Below, piece after piece: positions 18,385 to 27,634 of a DNA stretch of 64,000 nucleotides. The notes under the pieces are model-generated. The model was given only the letters and a program-made list of their open reading frames with translations, made no database searches and was not told the DNA's origin. The stretch lies in the NCBI RefSeq assembly GCF_002261225.1, contig NZ_NEVM01000001.1, positions 558,001 to 622,000 on the forward strand, given 5' to 3'. The first letter of the stretch is position 1, and each line of letters starts with the position of its first letter. This stretch comes from Bordetella genomosp. 10 (GTDB taxonomy: Bacteria > Pseudomonadota > Gammaproteobacteria > Burkholderiales > Burkholderiaceae_B). The translations under genes and the position numbers were made by a program.

Positions 18385-18882
18385 GTGGCTGTTGACATGT
18401 TCATGAGGATAGAAGGGGCGAGCGGCGAGTCCAAGGATGCCAACCACAAGGAGTGGACCGACATCCTGAGCTTTTCCTGGGGCGCCACCCAGCCCGGCTC
18501 CATGGCCACCGGCGGCGGCGGCGGTTCGGGCAAGGCCAGCTTCAACGACCTGCACGTGGTGGCCCGCATCGACAAGGCCGCGCCCGCCGTCATGAAGCAT
18601 TGCGCCGGCGGCAAGCACCTGAGCAAGGTCGAGCTGTCGATATGCAAGGCCGGCGGCACGCAGATCGAATATTCGAAGATCACGCTGGACGACGTGATGG
18701 TGACGTCGGTGCAATTGTCGGGCGACAACACCGCCACCTCGGCCGATCCCGAGTACGTGCTGGTGAACTACGCCTTCCAGGCCTCCAAGGTCACCCAGCA
18801 ATACTGGGAACAGACCGACAAGGGCGGCAAGGGCGCCGAAAGCCAGGTCGCCTGGGACATCAAGCAGAACAAGGAAGCCTGA
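18385..18882 (+). CDS. hcp: T6SS inner tube protein Hcp
   Basis: Hcp hexamers stack to form the tube that is propelled out of the cell and can also carry small effectors. The 165-residue protein starts with GTG at 18385 behind a strong TAGGAG site. It shows the family pattern AVDMFMRIEGASGESKD, GWSWGA-like FSWGATQPGS, and the core KASFNDLHVVARIDKAAPAVMKHCAGGKHL. A 53-base gap precedes it and an 82-base gap with a strong hairpin follows, which may let it be expressed at a higher level than its neighbours. Confidence 0.96.
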   Translation: MAVDMFMRIEGASGESKDANHKEWTDILSFSWGATQPGSMATGGGGGSGKASFNDLHVVARIDKAAPAVMKHCAGGKHLSKVELSICKAGGTQIEYSKITLDDVMVTSVQLSGDNTATSADPEYVLVNYAFQASKVTQQYWEQTDKGGKGAESQVAWDIKQNKEA

Positions 18883-18896
18883 GTCCCTTGCGTCCA

Positions 18897-18934
18897 GCCG
18901 GCCGGATGCCGTTCCCTCGCGGCGCCCGGCCGGC
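18897..18934 (+). other. Stable hairpin downstream of hcp
   Basis: GCCGGCCGG (18897–18905) and CCGGCCGGC (18926–18934) form a perfect 9-bp GC stem around a 20-base loop. There is no T tract, so it is better read as an mRNA-stabilising or Rho-linked attenuating element than a terminator. Confidence 0.5.
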
Positions 18935-18964
18935 GCCATTCCCTGACCGCCTGCCCCTCCCGCG

Positions 18965-19480
18965 ATGCAAAAACCCGTTCCTTCCCTGCGCGACCGGCTC
19001 CAGCCGGCATTGCTCGATCGCCTGATGGACGACGCGCCGGCCCAACGCGCGGAAACGCACGACGCCGGCATGATCACGCACGCGGAACTGCGGTCGGCGG
19101 TGCTGCGCGATTTGCGCTGGCTGCTGAATACCGTGAACCTGGAAAGCACGGAAGACCTGGCGGCGTTCGGCCAGGTGCCGGCTTCCACCCTGAATTTCGG
19201 CGTGCGCGCGCTGGCGGGCAAGCGCATGTCCGACATCGACTGGATCGACGTCGAGGATTCCCTGCGCCACGCCATTACCGCCTTCGAACCGCGCATCCTG
19301 CCCGCGTCGGTCGAAGTGCGCTGCGTGACGAACACCGCCACCCTGGAGCACCACAACGTGCTCAGCCTGGACATCAAGGGCATGCTCTGGTGCGTGCCTT
19401 ATCCGATGGAATTCCTGTTCCGCACCGACATCGACCTGGAAAGCGGACATATGGACCTGCGCGACCTGGGGGGCCATTGA
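18965..19480 (+). CDS. tssE: T6SS baseplate protein TssE (gp25-like)
   Basis: Baseplate wedge component of 171 residues related to phage T4 gp25. Typical blocks are SLRDRLQPALLDRLMDD at the start, LRSAVLRDLRWLLNT and NFGVRALAGKRMSD. The start is the ATG at 18965, with only a weak ribosome-binding site. Its stop overlaps the tssF ATG by one base (TGATG), so the two are translationally coupled. Confidence 0.94.
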   Translation: MQKPVPSLRDRLQPALLDRLMDDAPAQRAETHDAGMITHAELRSAVLRDLRWLLNTVNLESTEDLAAFGQVPASTLNFGVRALAGKRMSDIDWIDVEDSLRHAITAFEPRILPASVEVRCVTNTATLEHHNVLSLDIKGMLWCVPYPMEFLFRTDIDLESGHMDLRDLGGH

Positions 19481-21405
19481 TGGACGCCCGCCTGCTGGAC
19501 TACTACAACCGTGAACTCTCCTACATGCGGGAGATGGGCGAGGAGTTCGCGCGGCAATATCCCAAGGTCGCGGGCCGCCTGGGCATGAACGGCGTCGAGG
19601 TGGCGGATCCCTACGTGGAACGGCTGCTGGAGGGCTTCAGCTTCCTGACCGCGCGCGTCCAGATGAAGATGGACGCCGAGTTTCCCCGCTTCTCGCAACG
19701 GTTGCTGGAAGTCGTGTACCCCAACTACCTGGCGCCGACGCCCTCGATGGCGGTGGTGCAACTGTCGCCCAGCATGAACGAAGGCACGCTGGCGCGCGGG
19801 TTCAAGCTGCCTCGCGGCACGCTGCTGCGCGGCCGCCTGCCCAAGGGGGAACAGACGCCCTGCGATTTCCAGACCTGCCACGACCTGACGCTGTGGCCCC
19901 TGCGCGTGGACGGCGCCGAGTTCACCGGGGCGCCGTCCGACCTGCCGCTGGCCCGCATGGGGCTGGCCGGCCGCGGCGCCGGCGTCCTGTCGGCGCTGCG
20001 CATCCGCCTGGAGGTATGCGGCGGCGCCGAGCTGGACAAGCTGGACCTGGACAGCCTGGTGCTGCACCTGAACGGGCAGGACGTGCCGATGCAGCGCCTG
20101 CTGGAGCTGATGATGGGCCACACCGTGGCGGTCCTTTGCCACGATGCCCAGGCGCCGTTCGGCTGGATGGAGAAGCTGCCCGCTTCCGCGGTCCGCCACG
20201 AGGGCTTCGAGGACGGCCAGGCCATGCTGCCGGCCGACCGCCGCCTGTTCCAGGGCTACCGCCTGTTGCAGGAATACTTCGCCTTTCCGCAGCGATTCCT
20301 CTTCGCCAGCATCAACGGCTTGCGGCGTGCGCTGGCCGGCGCCGCCCGTGCCGGGACGGGCGCGGGCGTAGGCGCTTCGGGCCCGCGCAGTCCCCGGCAT
20401 TTCTGCATCACCCTCCTGTTCTCGCGCGCGGCGCCCGAGCTGGAGGGCGCCGTGAACGCGTCCAACATCGCGCTGCACTGCACGCCCGCCATCAATCTCT
20501 TCCCGCGCCGCGCCGACCGCGTGGCCGTGACGCCGCGCAATCACGAGTACCACCTCGTGGTCGACCGCACGCGCCCCATGGACTACGAGGTCTACGGCGT
20601 GACGGCGGTCACGGGCCATGCCACCGCCGCGCGGCCGGCGCAGTCCTTCCGGCCATTCTACGGATCGCTGGGCGCTGACGAGGAGGAGTATGGCGCGTAT
20701 TTCTCGGTGCGGCGCGAGCCGCGCCTGCTGTCGGACTCGGCGCTGCGCAACGGCACCCGCACCGGCTACACCGGCAGCGAGGTCCACGTGTCGCTGGTGG
20801 ACCGCAACGAGGCGCCGTTCTCCGGCGATCTGCGCTACCTGACGCTGGAAACCCTCTGCACCAACCGCGACCTGCCCATGCTGCTGCCGCTGGGCACGGA
20901 CACGGATTTCACCTTGCGGGTGTCCGCGCCCGTGGCGGCCATCAAGGTGCTGCACGGACCGACCCGCCCCCGCGCGGCGCTGGCCGAGAACGCCGCCACC
21001 TGGCACCTGATCAGCCACCTGGGCCTGAACTACCTCAGCCTGGTCGATATCGACCAGGAGCAGGGCGCGCAGACCCTGCGCGAGATGCTGAAGATCTATG
21101 GCGACCTGGCCGATCCCGTGGTCGCGAAGCAGATTTCCGGCCTGCGCCACGTGCGTGCCACGGCGGTGCATCACCGCCTGCCCGTGCCCGGCCCCATCGT
21201 CTATGGACGCGGGGTGCGCGTGTCGCTGGACGTGGACGAGATCGCGTTCTCGGGCATCAGCCCCTACCTGTTCGGGGCCGTGCTGGAGCAGTTCTTCGCC
21301 CGTCACGTGTCCATCAACATGATGTCCGAGCTGGAGCTGTCCACCTTGCAGCGGGGCCGCATCGCGAGCTGGAAGCCCCGCATGGGCGCGCGCCCCGCGG
21401 TGTAG
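19480..21405 (+). CDS. tssF: T6SS baseplate protein TssF
   Basis: Large baseplate wedge protein (VasA/ImpG family), 641 residues. The N-terminus LLDYYNRELSYMREMGEEFARQYPKVAGRLG is highly characteristic, followed by DPYVERLLEGFSFLTARVQ and FPRFSQRLLEVVYPNYLAPTPSM. The long frame extending upstream lies inside tssE and is not used. Normally tssG follows directly, but here tssG lies 7.8 kb further on, behind the VgrG/DUF2169 module. Confidence 0.96.
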   Translation: MDARLLDYYNRELSYMREMGEEFARQYPKVAGRLGMNGVEVADPYVERLLEGFSFLTARVQMKMDAEFPRFSQRLLEVVYPNYLAPTPSMAVVQLSPSMNEGTLARGFKLPRGTLLRGRLPKGEQTPCDFQTCHDLTLWPLRVDGAEFTGAPSDLPLARMGLAGRGAGVLSALRIRLEVCGGAELDKLDLDSLVLHLNGQDVPMQRLLELMMGHTVAVLCHDAQAPFGWMEKLPASAVRHEGFEDGQAMLPADRRLFQGYRLLQEYFAFPQRFLFASINGLRRALAGAARAGTGAGVGASGPRSPRHFCITLLFSRAAPELEGAVNASNIALHCTPAINLFPRRADRVAVTPRNHEYHLVVDRTRPMDYEVYGVTAVTGHATAARPAQSFRPFYGSLGADEEEYGAYFSVRREPRLLSDSALRNGTRTGYTGSEVHVSLVDRNEAPFSGDLRYLTLETLCTNRDLPMLLPLGTDTDFTLRVSAPVAAIKVLHGPTRPRAALAENAATWHLISHLGLNYLSLVDIDQEQGAQTLREMLKIYGDLADPVVAKQISGLRHVRATAVHHRLPVPGPIVYGRGVRVSLDVDEIAFSGISPYLFGAVLEQFFARHVSINMMSELELSTLQRGRIASWKPRMGARPAV

Positions 21406-21466
21406 CGCCTTGCCACGATATACGACACAGAACCACAGAGCCGAACGAGAACCGAGGAAACCCCAG

Positions 21467-22123
21467 ATGAGCACAGCCGCCGCCAGCCGAAGCTATCCCC
21501 GCTACGATCCCGTGCATCTCATCGGCGTGGTCATGCACGTCGGCGACGACGGCTGCGTGGTCGATTGCGACGGCCGCGCATGGCGCTGCGTCCGCGCGGC
21601 GAGCTGCCTGCTGGCGCCGGCCGTGGGCGATACGGTGCTGGTGAGCGGGCCGGACAGCAGCCGCGTATTCCTGATCGCCGTCATCGCCCAGGCCGATCCC
21701 GCCTCCGCGCGCATCGAGCTCCCCGGCGACGTGGTGATCGCCGCGCCGGACGGCGACCTGACGCTGGAAAGCGGCGGCCGCACGCAACTGAACGGCCGCA
21801 CCCGCGTGCAGGTCCAGGCCGCGGCGTTCGGCTTGCAGGCGGCCGACGCGGACTGCCGCGTCGAGCGCATGCGCTACGCCGGGGCCGAGGTGAAGGGCAG
21901 CGTCGGCATGCTGCGCCTGGCCGGCAAGGTCTGCGAAACGGCGGTGGACCGCCTGGTGCAGCTCAGCCGAAACGTCTTCCGCATCACGGAGGAATCCGAG
22001 CACGTGCGCGCCCGCGTGCTCGACAGCCAGGCCAGCCAGAGCGCGCGCCTGCACGCGCCCTATACGGTGGTCACGGGCGAGGAGCTGGTCAAGGTCGACG
22101 CCAGCCAGATACACGTGGGCTGA
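21467..22123 (+). CDS. DUF3540 domain-containing T6SS accessory protein
   Basis: A 218-residue protein starting at ATG 21467 behind a GAGGAA site. The middle resembles DUF3540 proteins: YDPVHLIGVVMHVGDDGCVVDCDGR, LLAPAVGDTVLVSGP, and a short repetitive beta part (LPGDVVIAAPDGDLTLESGGRTQLNGRTRV), which recalls the beta-helical tail of spike proteins. The C-terminal half is helical. DUF3540 genes occur with DUF2169, pentapeptide and DUF4150 genes in T6SS delivery modules. The exact function is unknown, and a role in VgrG or effector loading is inferred. It lies 22 bases ahead of vgrG. Confidence 0.75.
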   Translation: MSTAAASRSYPRYDPVHLIGVVMHVGDDGCVVDCDGRAWRCVRAASCLLAPAVGDTVLVSGPDSSRVFLIAVIAQADPASARIELPGDVVIAAPDGDLTLESGGRTQLNGRTRVQVQAAAFGLQAADADCRVERMRYAGAEVKGSVGMLRLAGKVCETAVDRLVQLSRNVFRITEESEHVRARVLDSQASQSARLHAPYTVVTGEELVKVDASQIHVG

Positions 22124-22145
22124 ACCCCGCTATTGGAGCCAGGAC

Positions 22146-24515
22146 ATGGATCGCATCATCACCGCCCACACGCCGCTGCCGCCGGAGCAGCTTTCGTTTC
22201 GCGGCATGTACGGCCAGGAAGCCCTTTCGCAGTTGTTCGAGTTCAGCGTCGAACTGATATCCGATTCGTATACGCTGGACCTGAAGCAGTTGCTGGGCAA
22301 GCCCCTGACGCTGGAAATCCAGACGGCGGACGGCGGCAAGCGCTACCTGAACGGACAGATCACCCGCTGCACGCTGGTCGGCCGCGAAAGCGCGACCTCG
22401 CGCTACTACGTCTACCGCGCCACGGTGCGCCCGTGGCTGTGGTACCTGACGCAGACCTCGGACAACAAGATCTTCCAGCACAAGAGCGTGCCGGACGTCA
22501 TCAAGGAAGTGCTGGCCGACTATGCCTTTCCCATGGAGATGCACCTGTCCAGCAGCTACCGGCCCTGGGAATATTGCGTGCAGTACCAGGAAACCGATTT
22601 CGCCTTCGTCAGCCGCTTGATGGAGCACGAGGGCATCTACTACTGGTTCAAGCACGAGAACGGCAAGCACACCCTGGTGCTGACCGACGACATCACCCAG
22701 CACGAGACCCTGCCGGGCACGGCCAGCATTCCCTACTATGGGCCGGATCGCACCACGGTGCCGCAGGAAGAGTACGTGTCGAACTGGGAAATCGCCGAGC
22801 AGATCACGCCCGGCGGCTTCGCCACCAACGATTTCGATTTCAAGCGGCCGGGCACGAGCCTGGACGCCAAGCGCATGAACCCCGGCGCCTACGACAACGG
22901 CGACCTGGAGGTCTACGAATGGCTGGGCGGCTACACCGACCCCGGCGAGGCGGAGCACTACACTCGGGTGCGGCTGCAGGACTTGCAGAGCCGGCAGGAG
23001 ATGGTGCAGGGGACGAGCAACATCCGCACGCTGGCGCCGGGCTACCTGGTCACGCTGCGCAACCACCCGCGCGAATCCGAGAACCGCGAATACCTGATCG
23101 TCGCCACGCGCTACCGCATCCATGAAAGCGGCCAGAACACGGGCGCGGGCAGCATCGCCATGTGCGACGTGGATTTCACCGTGCTGCCGTCCAGCACGCA
23201 GTTCCGCGCGCCGCGCCTCACGCCCATGTCGCACACGCACGGTCCGCAGACGGCCACCGTGGTGGGCAAGGAGGGCCAGCAGATTTGGGTCGACCAGTAC
23301 GGCCGCATCAAGGTGCAGTTCCACTGGGACCGCTACGGCCAGAAGAATGAAAACAGCTCCTGCTGGGTGCGGGTGTCCAGCCCGTGGGCCAGCGGCGGTT
23401 TCGGCGGCATCCAGCCGCCGCGCCGCGGCGACGAGGTGGTGGTGGATTTCATCGGCGGCCACCCCGACCGGCCCATCGTGATCGGCCGCGTCTACAACGG
23501 CGGCAACATGCCGCCCTGGGACCTGCCGGCCAATGCCACGCAAAGCGGTTTCCTGACCCGTTCGCAGGACGGCACGCCGCACACCGCCAATGCGTTCATG
23601 TTCGAGGACAAGCCGGGCGTCGAGGAAATCTGGGTGCACGCCGAGCGCAATATGCGCACCGAGGTGGAGAACGACGAGTACCGCAAGGTGGACGGCCTGC
23701 GCGACACGACCATCGGCCAGAACGACACCACCCGGGTGCTGGGCTCGCGCTTCATCCACGTGACGGGCACGGATACGCTGACCGTCGGCATGACCCGCAA
23801 TGTCACCGTGACCGACACGGAAACCTATACGGTCAACGGCGCGCGCACCCTGCACGTGTCCGGCGGCATGACGACGGAGAATTTCGACCAGGGCCTGACC
23901 ACCACGGTGGCGGCCGACGGCGAGACGCGCGAGGTGACCGGCGCCTTCAAGGAGACGTTGCATACCGGGCAGGAGGTCGTGGTCACGGGCAACGACTCGC
24001 TGCACGACGTGCTGGCCGGCACGCTGACCGAACGGGCCAAGGGCAAGGTGTCGGTGGAATCCACCAGCGACGCCATGGACGTCAAGGCCATGAACCAGGT
24101 GCTGGTGCAATCCTCGGCGGCGGGCATGGACCTGAAGTCCAAGGCGCAGATGACCATGACCTCGGAGAGCGCGGGCATCGACATGAAGGCGCCGCAGGAC
24201 ATCACGCTGACCAGCGACACCGACGTGGTCCTGAACGGCAAGAAGGTGAAGGATCTTTCGACGAAGAGCTGGCTCAAGGCCACGCCGTTCGGGTTGAACC
24301 TGACGGTGGCGCAGGCGACCATCGGCATGTTCAACGCCACGGTCTGGCGCTCGAACGTGGGCGCCGCGATTTCGAAGGCGGACTTCTCCGTCATCAAGAC
24401 CGACGTGTTCAACGTCTCGAACAAGATCGGCGCCTTCGAGTCCAAGAATACCGGGCTGAAATCCGAGAGCGCGGGCGCCAAGAGCCTGCTGGCCGGCCTG
24501 CTGACGATCATCTGA
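22146..24515 (+). CDS. vgrG: T6SS spike protein VgrG (TssI)
   Basis: Trimeric puncturing spike, 789 residues. The gp27-like part occupies about 1–370 (LSFRGMYGQEALSQLFEFSVELIS, then YCVQYQETDFAFVSRLMEHEGIYYWF). The gp5 OB-fold spans about 370–455 (IWVDQYGRIKVQFHWDRYGQ, SSPWASGGFGGIQPPRRGDEV, GRVYNGGNMPPW). The beta-helix needle is at about 490–710, with repeats such as VTGNDSLHDVLAGTL. The last 85 or so residues (from KSWLKATPF) are not repeat-like and carry no toxin motif I recognise. They may dock the PAAR-like tip or an adaptor. Confidence 0.95.
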   Translation: MDRIITAHTPLPPEQLSFRGMYGQEALSQLFEFSVELISDSYTLDLKQLLGKPLTLEIQTADGGKRYLNGQITRCTLVGRESATSRYYVYRATVRPWLWYLTQTSDNKIFQHKSVPDVIKEVLADYAFPMEMHLSSSYRPWEYCVQYQETDFAFVSRLMEHEGIYYWFKHENGKHTLVLTDDITQHETLPGTASIPYYGPDRTTVPQEEYVSNWEIAEQITPGGFATNDFDFKRPGTSLDAKRMNPGAYDNGDLEVYEWLGGYTDPGEAEHYTRVRLQDLQSRQEMVQGTSNIRTLAPGYLVTLRNHPRESENREYLIVATRYRIHESGQNTGAGSIAMCDVDFTVLPSSTQFRAPRLTPMSHTHGPQTATVVGKEGQQIWVDQYGRIKVQFHWDRYGQKNENSSCWVRVSSPWASGGFGGIQPPRRGDEVVVDFIGGHPDRPIVIGRVYNGGNMPPWDLPANATQSGFLTRSQDGTPHTANAFMFEDKPGVEEIWVHAERNMRTEVENDEYRKVDGLRDTTIGQNDTTRVLGSRFIHVTGTDTLTVGMTRNVTVTDTETYTVNGARTLHVSGGMTTENFDQGLTTTVAADGETREVTGAFKETLHTGQEVVVTGNDSLHDVLAGTLTERAKGKVSVESTSDAMDVKAMNQVLVQSSAAGMDLKSKAQMTMTSESAGIDMKAPQDITLTSDTDVVLNGKKVKDLSTKSWLKATPFGLNLTVAQATIGMFNATVWRSNVGAAISKADFSVIKTDVFNVSNKIGAFESKNTGLKSESAGAKSLLAGLLTII

Positions 24516-24545
24516 GCGCCGCGGCGACTTCAAGGAGGGGGAAGA

Positions 24546-24950
24546 ATGGATTTTCTCGAACGCATGGGACTGCCGGGCTGGATAGCGTGGTTCGGCCCGG
24601 TGGCGCTGCTGCTGATCGCGTCATTCGCCTGGAACATCTACAACATCAAGCGCCAGATCGACCGGCGCGCGGCCGTGGTCCAGAAGGAAGAGGCCGTGCG
24701 CGCGTCCGGTGACGCGGCCACGGCCACCGTGCTGGAAACCGCCGACACGGGCGTGCGCACCGGCGCGGACGAATACTTCATCTGGCGCCTGCGGCTGGCG
24801 GTCAGGCCCGCGCTGGGCCAGCCCTTCGAGCGCACGATCGAGGTGCCCGTCGCGCCCACGCGCTTCGCGGATTTCGCCGAAGGGAAGGAGATCCGCGTGC
24901 GCGTCGCCGCCGACCGCGGCCAGGTGGTCGTCGACCAGCGCACCAAATGA
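24546..24950 (+). CDS. Small membrane protein of the T6SS delivery module
   Basis: A 134-residue protein that I do not assign to a family. It has one hydrophobic segment near the N-terminus (about 10–30, WIAWFGPVALLLIASFAW), a short Lys/Arg-rich stretch after it, and a soluble C-terminal domain of about 85 residues with beta character (ATATVLETADTGVRTGADEYFIWRLRL, then IRVRVAADRGQVVVDQ). ATG at 24546 follows GGAGGGGGAAG. It sits between vgrG and the DUF2169 gene with gaps of 30 and 29 bases on the same strand, so it is probably part of the module. It could be an immunity or anchoring protein. Confidence 0.7.
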   Translation: MDFLERMGLPGWIAWFGPVALLLIASFAWNIYNIKRQIDRRAAVVQKEEAVRASGDAATATVLETADTGVRTGADEYFIWRLRLAVRPALGQPFERTIEVPVAPTRFADFAEGKEIRVRVAADRGQVVVDQRTK

Positions 24951-24979
24951 ACATCGCTTGAACATCGCGTGAACGCCGA

Positions 24980-27634
24980 ATGAAGACCATCAAGCCTTTC
25001 CGCCTGAGCCTCATGACCCGGCCTTATCGCTGGCGGCGCGCCGACACCCTGGGCGTGGCGGTGATGGCCCTGGCCACGCTGGACGACGCGCCGCGGTTGA
25101 TGCCGGAGCAGGAGCTGTGGAAGCTGGCCGCCGAGGAGACCGGCGGCATCCTGGACCTGGGCGTCCCCAAGGCCTGCGCGGAATTCCTGGTCAGCGGCTA
25201 CGCGTACACGCGGCACCAGCCGGACAAGACGGCTTGCGGCGTGCGCGTGCGGGTGGGCGAACTGGAGAAGTCCCTGCTGGTGTTCGGCGACCGCTATTGG
25301 CTGGACGGACGCCCCAGCCAGCCCGCGCCCTTCGAGCAGATGCGGGTGAACTGGACGCGCGCGTACGGCGGCCCCGACGTCGCCGCGAATCCCCAGGGCA
25401 TGGGATCCCTGGCCGTCGACGTCAACGGCGCGCGCGTATTGCCCTTGCCCAATGTCGAGGCGCCGCATGCCCGCATCTCCTCGCCGCGCCAGCAAGTCGA
25501 GCCGGCCGGCTTCACCGCCTACCCGCCCGACGCCGCGCAGCGTTTCGCGCTGATCGGCAGCAAGTATGGGCAGGACTGGCTGGAGCAGGACTACCCCGGT
25601 TTCGCCGAAGACATGGACTGGCACTTTTTCAACGCCGCGCCGGCTGACCAGCGCCGCGACGGCCGGGCGCTGGAAGCGGGCAGCCGCTACGAAATCTGGA
25701 ACATGCATCCCGAGCGCCAGGCCTTGCACGGCCGCTTGCCGGACTGGAAGGCGCGCTGCTTCGCCAGCCGCCACGCCGACGGCGCGGCGCTGGAAGAGAT
25801 CGACCTGTGGCTCAGCACCGCGTGGTTCTTCCCGCACCGCGAGCGGGTGCTGCTGATCTGGCACGGCGGGCTGCCCGTGCGCGAGAACGACGCGGCGGAT
25901 GTGAAGCTGATCATGCCGGCCCTGGAACTGGCGGGCCGGCCGCGGCCCCTGGATCATTACCTGCGGGTGGTCCAGCAGCGGCTGGACAAGACGTACGGCG
26001 CGGTCCATGCCTTGTGCGACGCGGATCTGGCGCCGGAGGAAGTGCAGGGCGAGTGGCTGGACGGCGCCTTGCCCGATCCCGCGCAGCGCCCCATGGTGCG
26101 CAACATCATGCAGGGCCTGGCGCGCAAGCGCGAGGGCTGGCGCCAGGAGCTGCTGGACGAGGGCATGGATCCCGACCTGGTCCTGGCCTCCGTGCCCGAG
26201 GCGGAAAAACCGCCTACCGTCGCCGAGCTGCCGGCGTTGCTGCGCGGCATGGAGGAACGGATGCGCGAACAGCGGGCGTCGCTGGACGAGGCGCGGGCGC
26301 AAGCCCTGGCCGACGCCGACCTGCGGCAATTCGCCCGCGCGGCGGAGATCGACGTGCCCGCCATCGCCGATCATGGCCGGCCGGGCAGTGTCGGCCGTTT
26401 CGATCCCGAGGAAATGCACGCGCAACTGGCGGATTTCGATGCGAATCCGGTGACCGCGCCGGCGGCGCCGGGCGTGGAAGCGCAAGCCGATGCCGGGCAC
26501 GAGGCGCGGGCGCGTCCGCCCATGGATCAGGACGGCATCGCGCAGCGGCTGGGCCCGCAGGTCGACCGGCTCTATCTGAATGGCGCGCATATGTTCGACG
26601 CGCCGCCGGCGATGCCGCCGCACCGCGCGCAACGCACGCGCCGGCGCGTCATGGAGATCCACGCGGGCAACCGCGATTTCACCGGCATGAACCTGATCGG
26701 CGCCGACCTGTCGGGGATGGACCTGCGCGGTAGCTGCTTCCGCCGCGCCGCGCTGGAAGGCGCCAACCTGACCGGGGCCACGCTGGACCAGTGCGACTTC
26801 ACGGGCGCGGTGCTGGCGCGGGCCAACGCGCAGGGAGCCTCCTTCAACGCGGCTGTGTTCGCCCAAGCCAACCTGTCGATGCTGCGCGGCGAGCGCGCAC
26901 GCTTCGACAACGCCGACTTCACCGACGCCGTATGCGTGGAGTCGGTCTTCGACGGCTGCGCCTTCGCCGGCGCTGGTTTCCTGCGCACGCAGTGGCGCGA
27001 CGCGGCCTGCACGGACTGCGATTTCAGCGGCGCGCGCTTCGCGGAACTGACGCCCATGACCCTGCGGCTGGTCCGTAGCGTCTTTGCCGGCGCGAGCTTC
27101 AGGCAATGCGCTTTCATGGCCTGCCAGCTCGATCAGTGCGGTTTCGCCGAGGCGGCGCTGACGCGTTGCAGCTTCGTCAACACGGCGTTTACCGGCGCCA
27201 CGGATTTCACCGAGGCAGCGCTTTTCGCATCGTCCTTTTGCGGCACGACCTCCCTGGAAGACGTCTGTTTCCGCGAAGCCAGCCTGAAACAGTGCGGCTT
27301 CCGCGGCGTCTCGCTGGCGCGCGCCGATTTCAGCGGCGCGGCCATGGCGGGCAGCGACTTCTCGGATTGCGTCTTCCACCAGGCCCGCCTGGACAAGCTG
27401 TCCGCCGGCGAAAGCCTGTTCGTGCGCGCCGACTTCACCGGCGCGTCGCTGCGCGGGGCCAACCTGATGCAGTCCATCCTGTCCAAGGCCATCTTCCTGC
27501 AAGCCGATCTGGGCGAGGCCAACCTGTTCCGCGCCGACGTGTCGCAAGCCGCGCTGGACGGATCGACCCGCATGGACGGCGCCCATACGCGCAACGCCAA
27601 GGTATGGCCGCGGCGGCGCGAGGCGGCGGCATGA
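24980..27634 (+). CDS. DUF2169 / pentapeptide-repeat T6SS accessory protein
   Basis: An 884-residue fusion. Residues 1 to about 330 form a DUF2169 domain (FRLSLMTRPYRWRRADTLGV, EQMRVNWTRAYGGPD, NPQGMG), a family found with T6SS effectors and thought to act as adaptor or chaperone. Residues about 340–540 are charged and helical. From about 555 to 870 there are pentapeptide repeats with A(D/N)LxG-like units (GADLSGMDLRGSCFRRAALEG), which fold into a right-handed beta-helix. No catalytic motif is visible. The ATG at 24980 begins MKTIKPFRLS. Its stop overlaps the next ATG by four bases (ATGA), so both pentapeptide proteins are coupled. Confidence 0.88.
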   Translation: MKTIKPFRLSLMTRPYRWRRADTLGVAVMALATLDDAPRLMPEQELWKLAAEETGGILDLGVPKACAEFLVSGYAYTRHQPDKTACGVRVRVGELEKSLLVFGDRYWLDGRPSQPAPFEQMRVNWTRAYGGPDVAANPQGMGSLAVDVNGARVLPLPNVEAPHARISSPRQQVEPAGFTAYPPDAAQRFALIGSKYGQDWLEQDYPGFAEDMDWHFFNAAPADQRRDGRALEAGSRYEIWNMHPERQALHGRLPDWKARCFASRHADGAALEEIDLWLSTAWFFPHRERVLLIWHGGLPVRENDAADVKLIMPALELAGRPRPLDHYLRVVQQRLDKTYGAVHALCDADLAPEEVQGEWLDGALPDPAQRPMVRNIMQGLARKREGWRQELLDEGMDPDLVLASVPEAEKPPTVAELPALLRGMEERMREQRASLDEARAQALADADLRQFARAAEIDVPAIADHGRPGSVGRFDPEEMHAQLADFDANPVTAPAAPGVEAQADAGHEARARPPMDQDGIAQRLGPQVDRLYLNGAHMFDAPPAMPPHRAQRTRRRVMEIHAGNRDFTGMNLIGADLSGMDLRGSCFRRAALEGANLTGATLDQCDFTGAVLARANAQGASFNAAVFAQANLSMLRGERARFDNADFTDAVCVESVFDGCAFAGAGFLRTQWRDAACTDCDFSGARFAELTPMTLRLVRSVFAGASFRQCAFMACQLDQCGFAEAALTRCSFVNTAFTGATDFTEAALFASSFCGTTSLEDVCFREASLKQCGFRGVSLARADFSGAAMAGSDFSDCVFHQARLDKLSAGESLFVRADFTGASLRGANLMQSILSKAIFLQADLGEANLFRADVSQAALDGSTRMDGAHTRNAKVWPRRREAAA

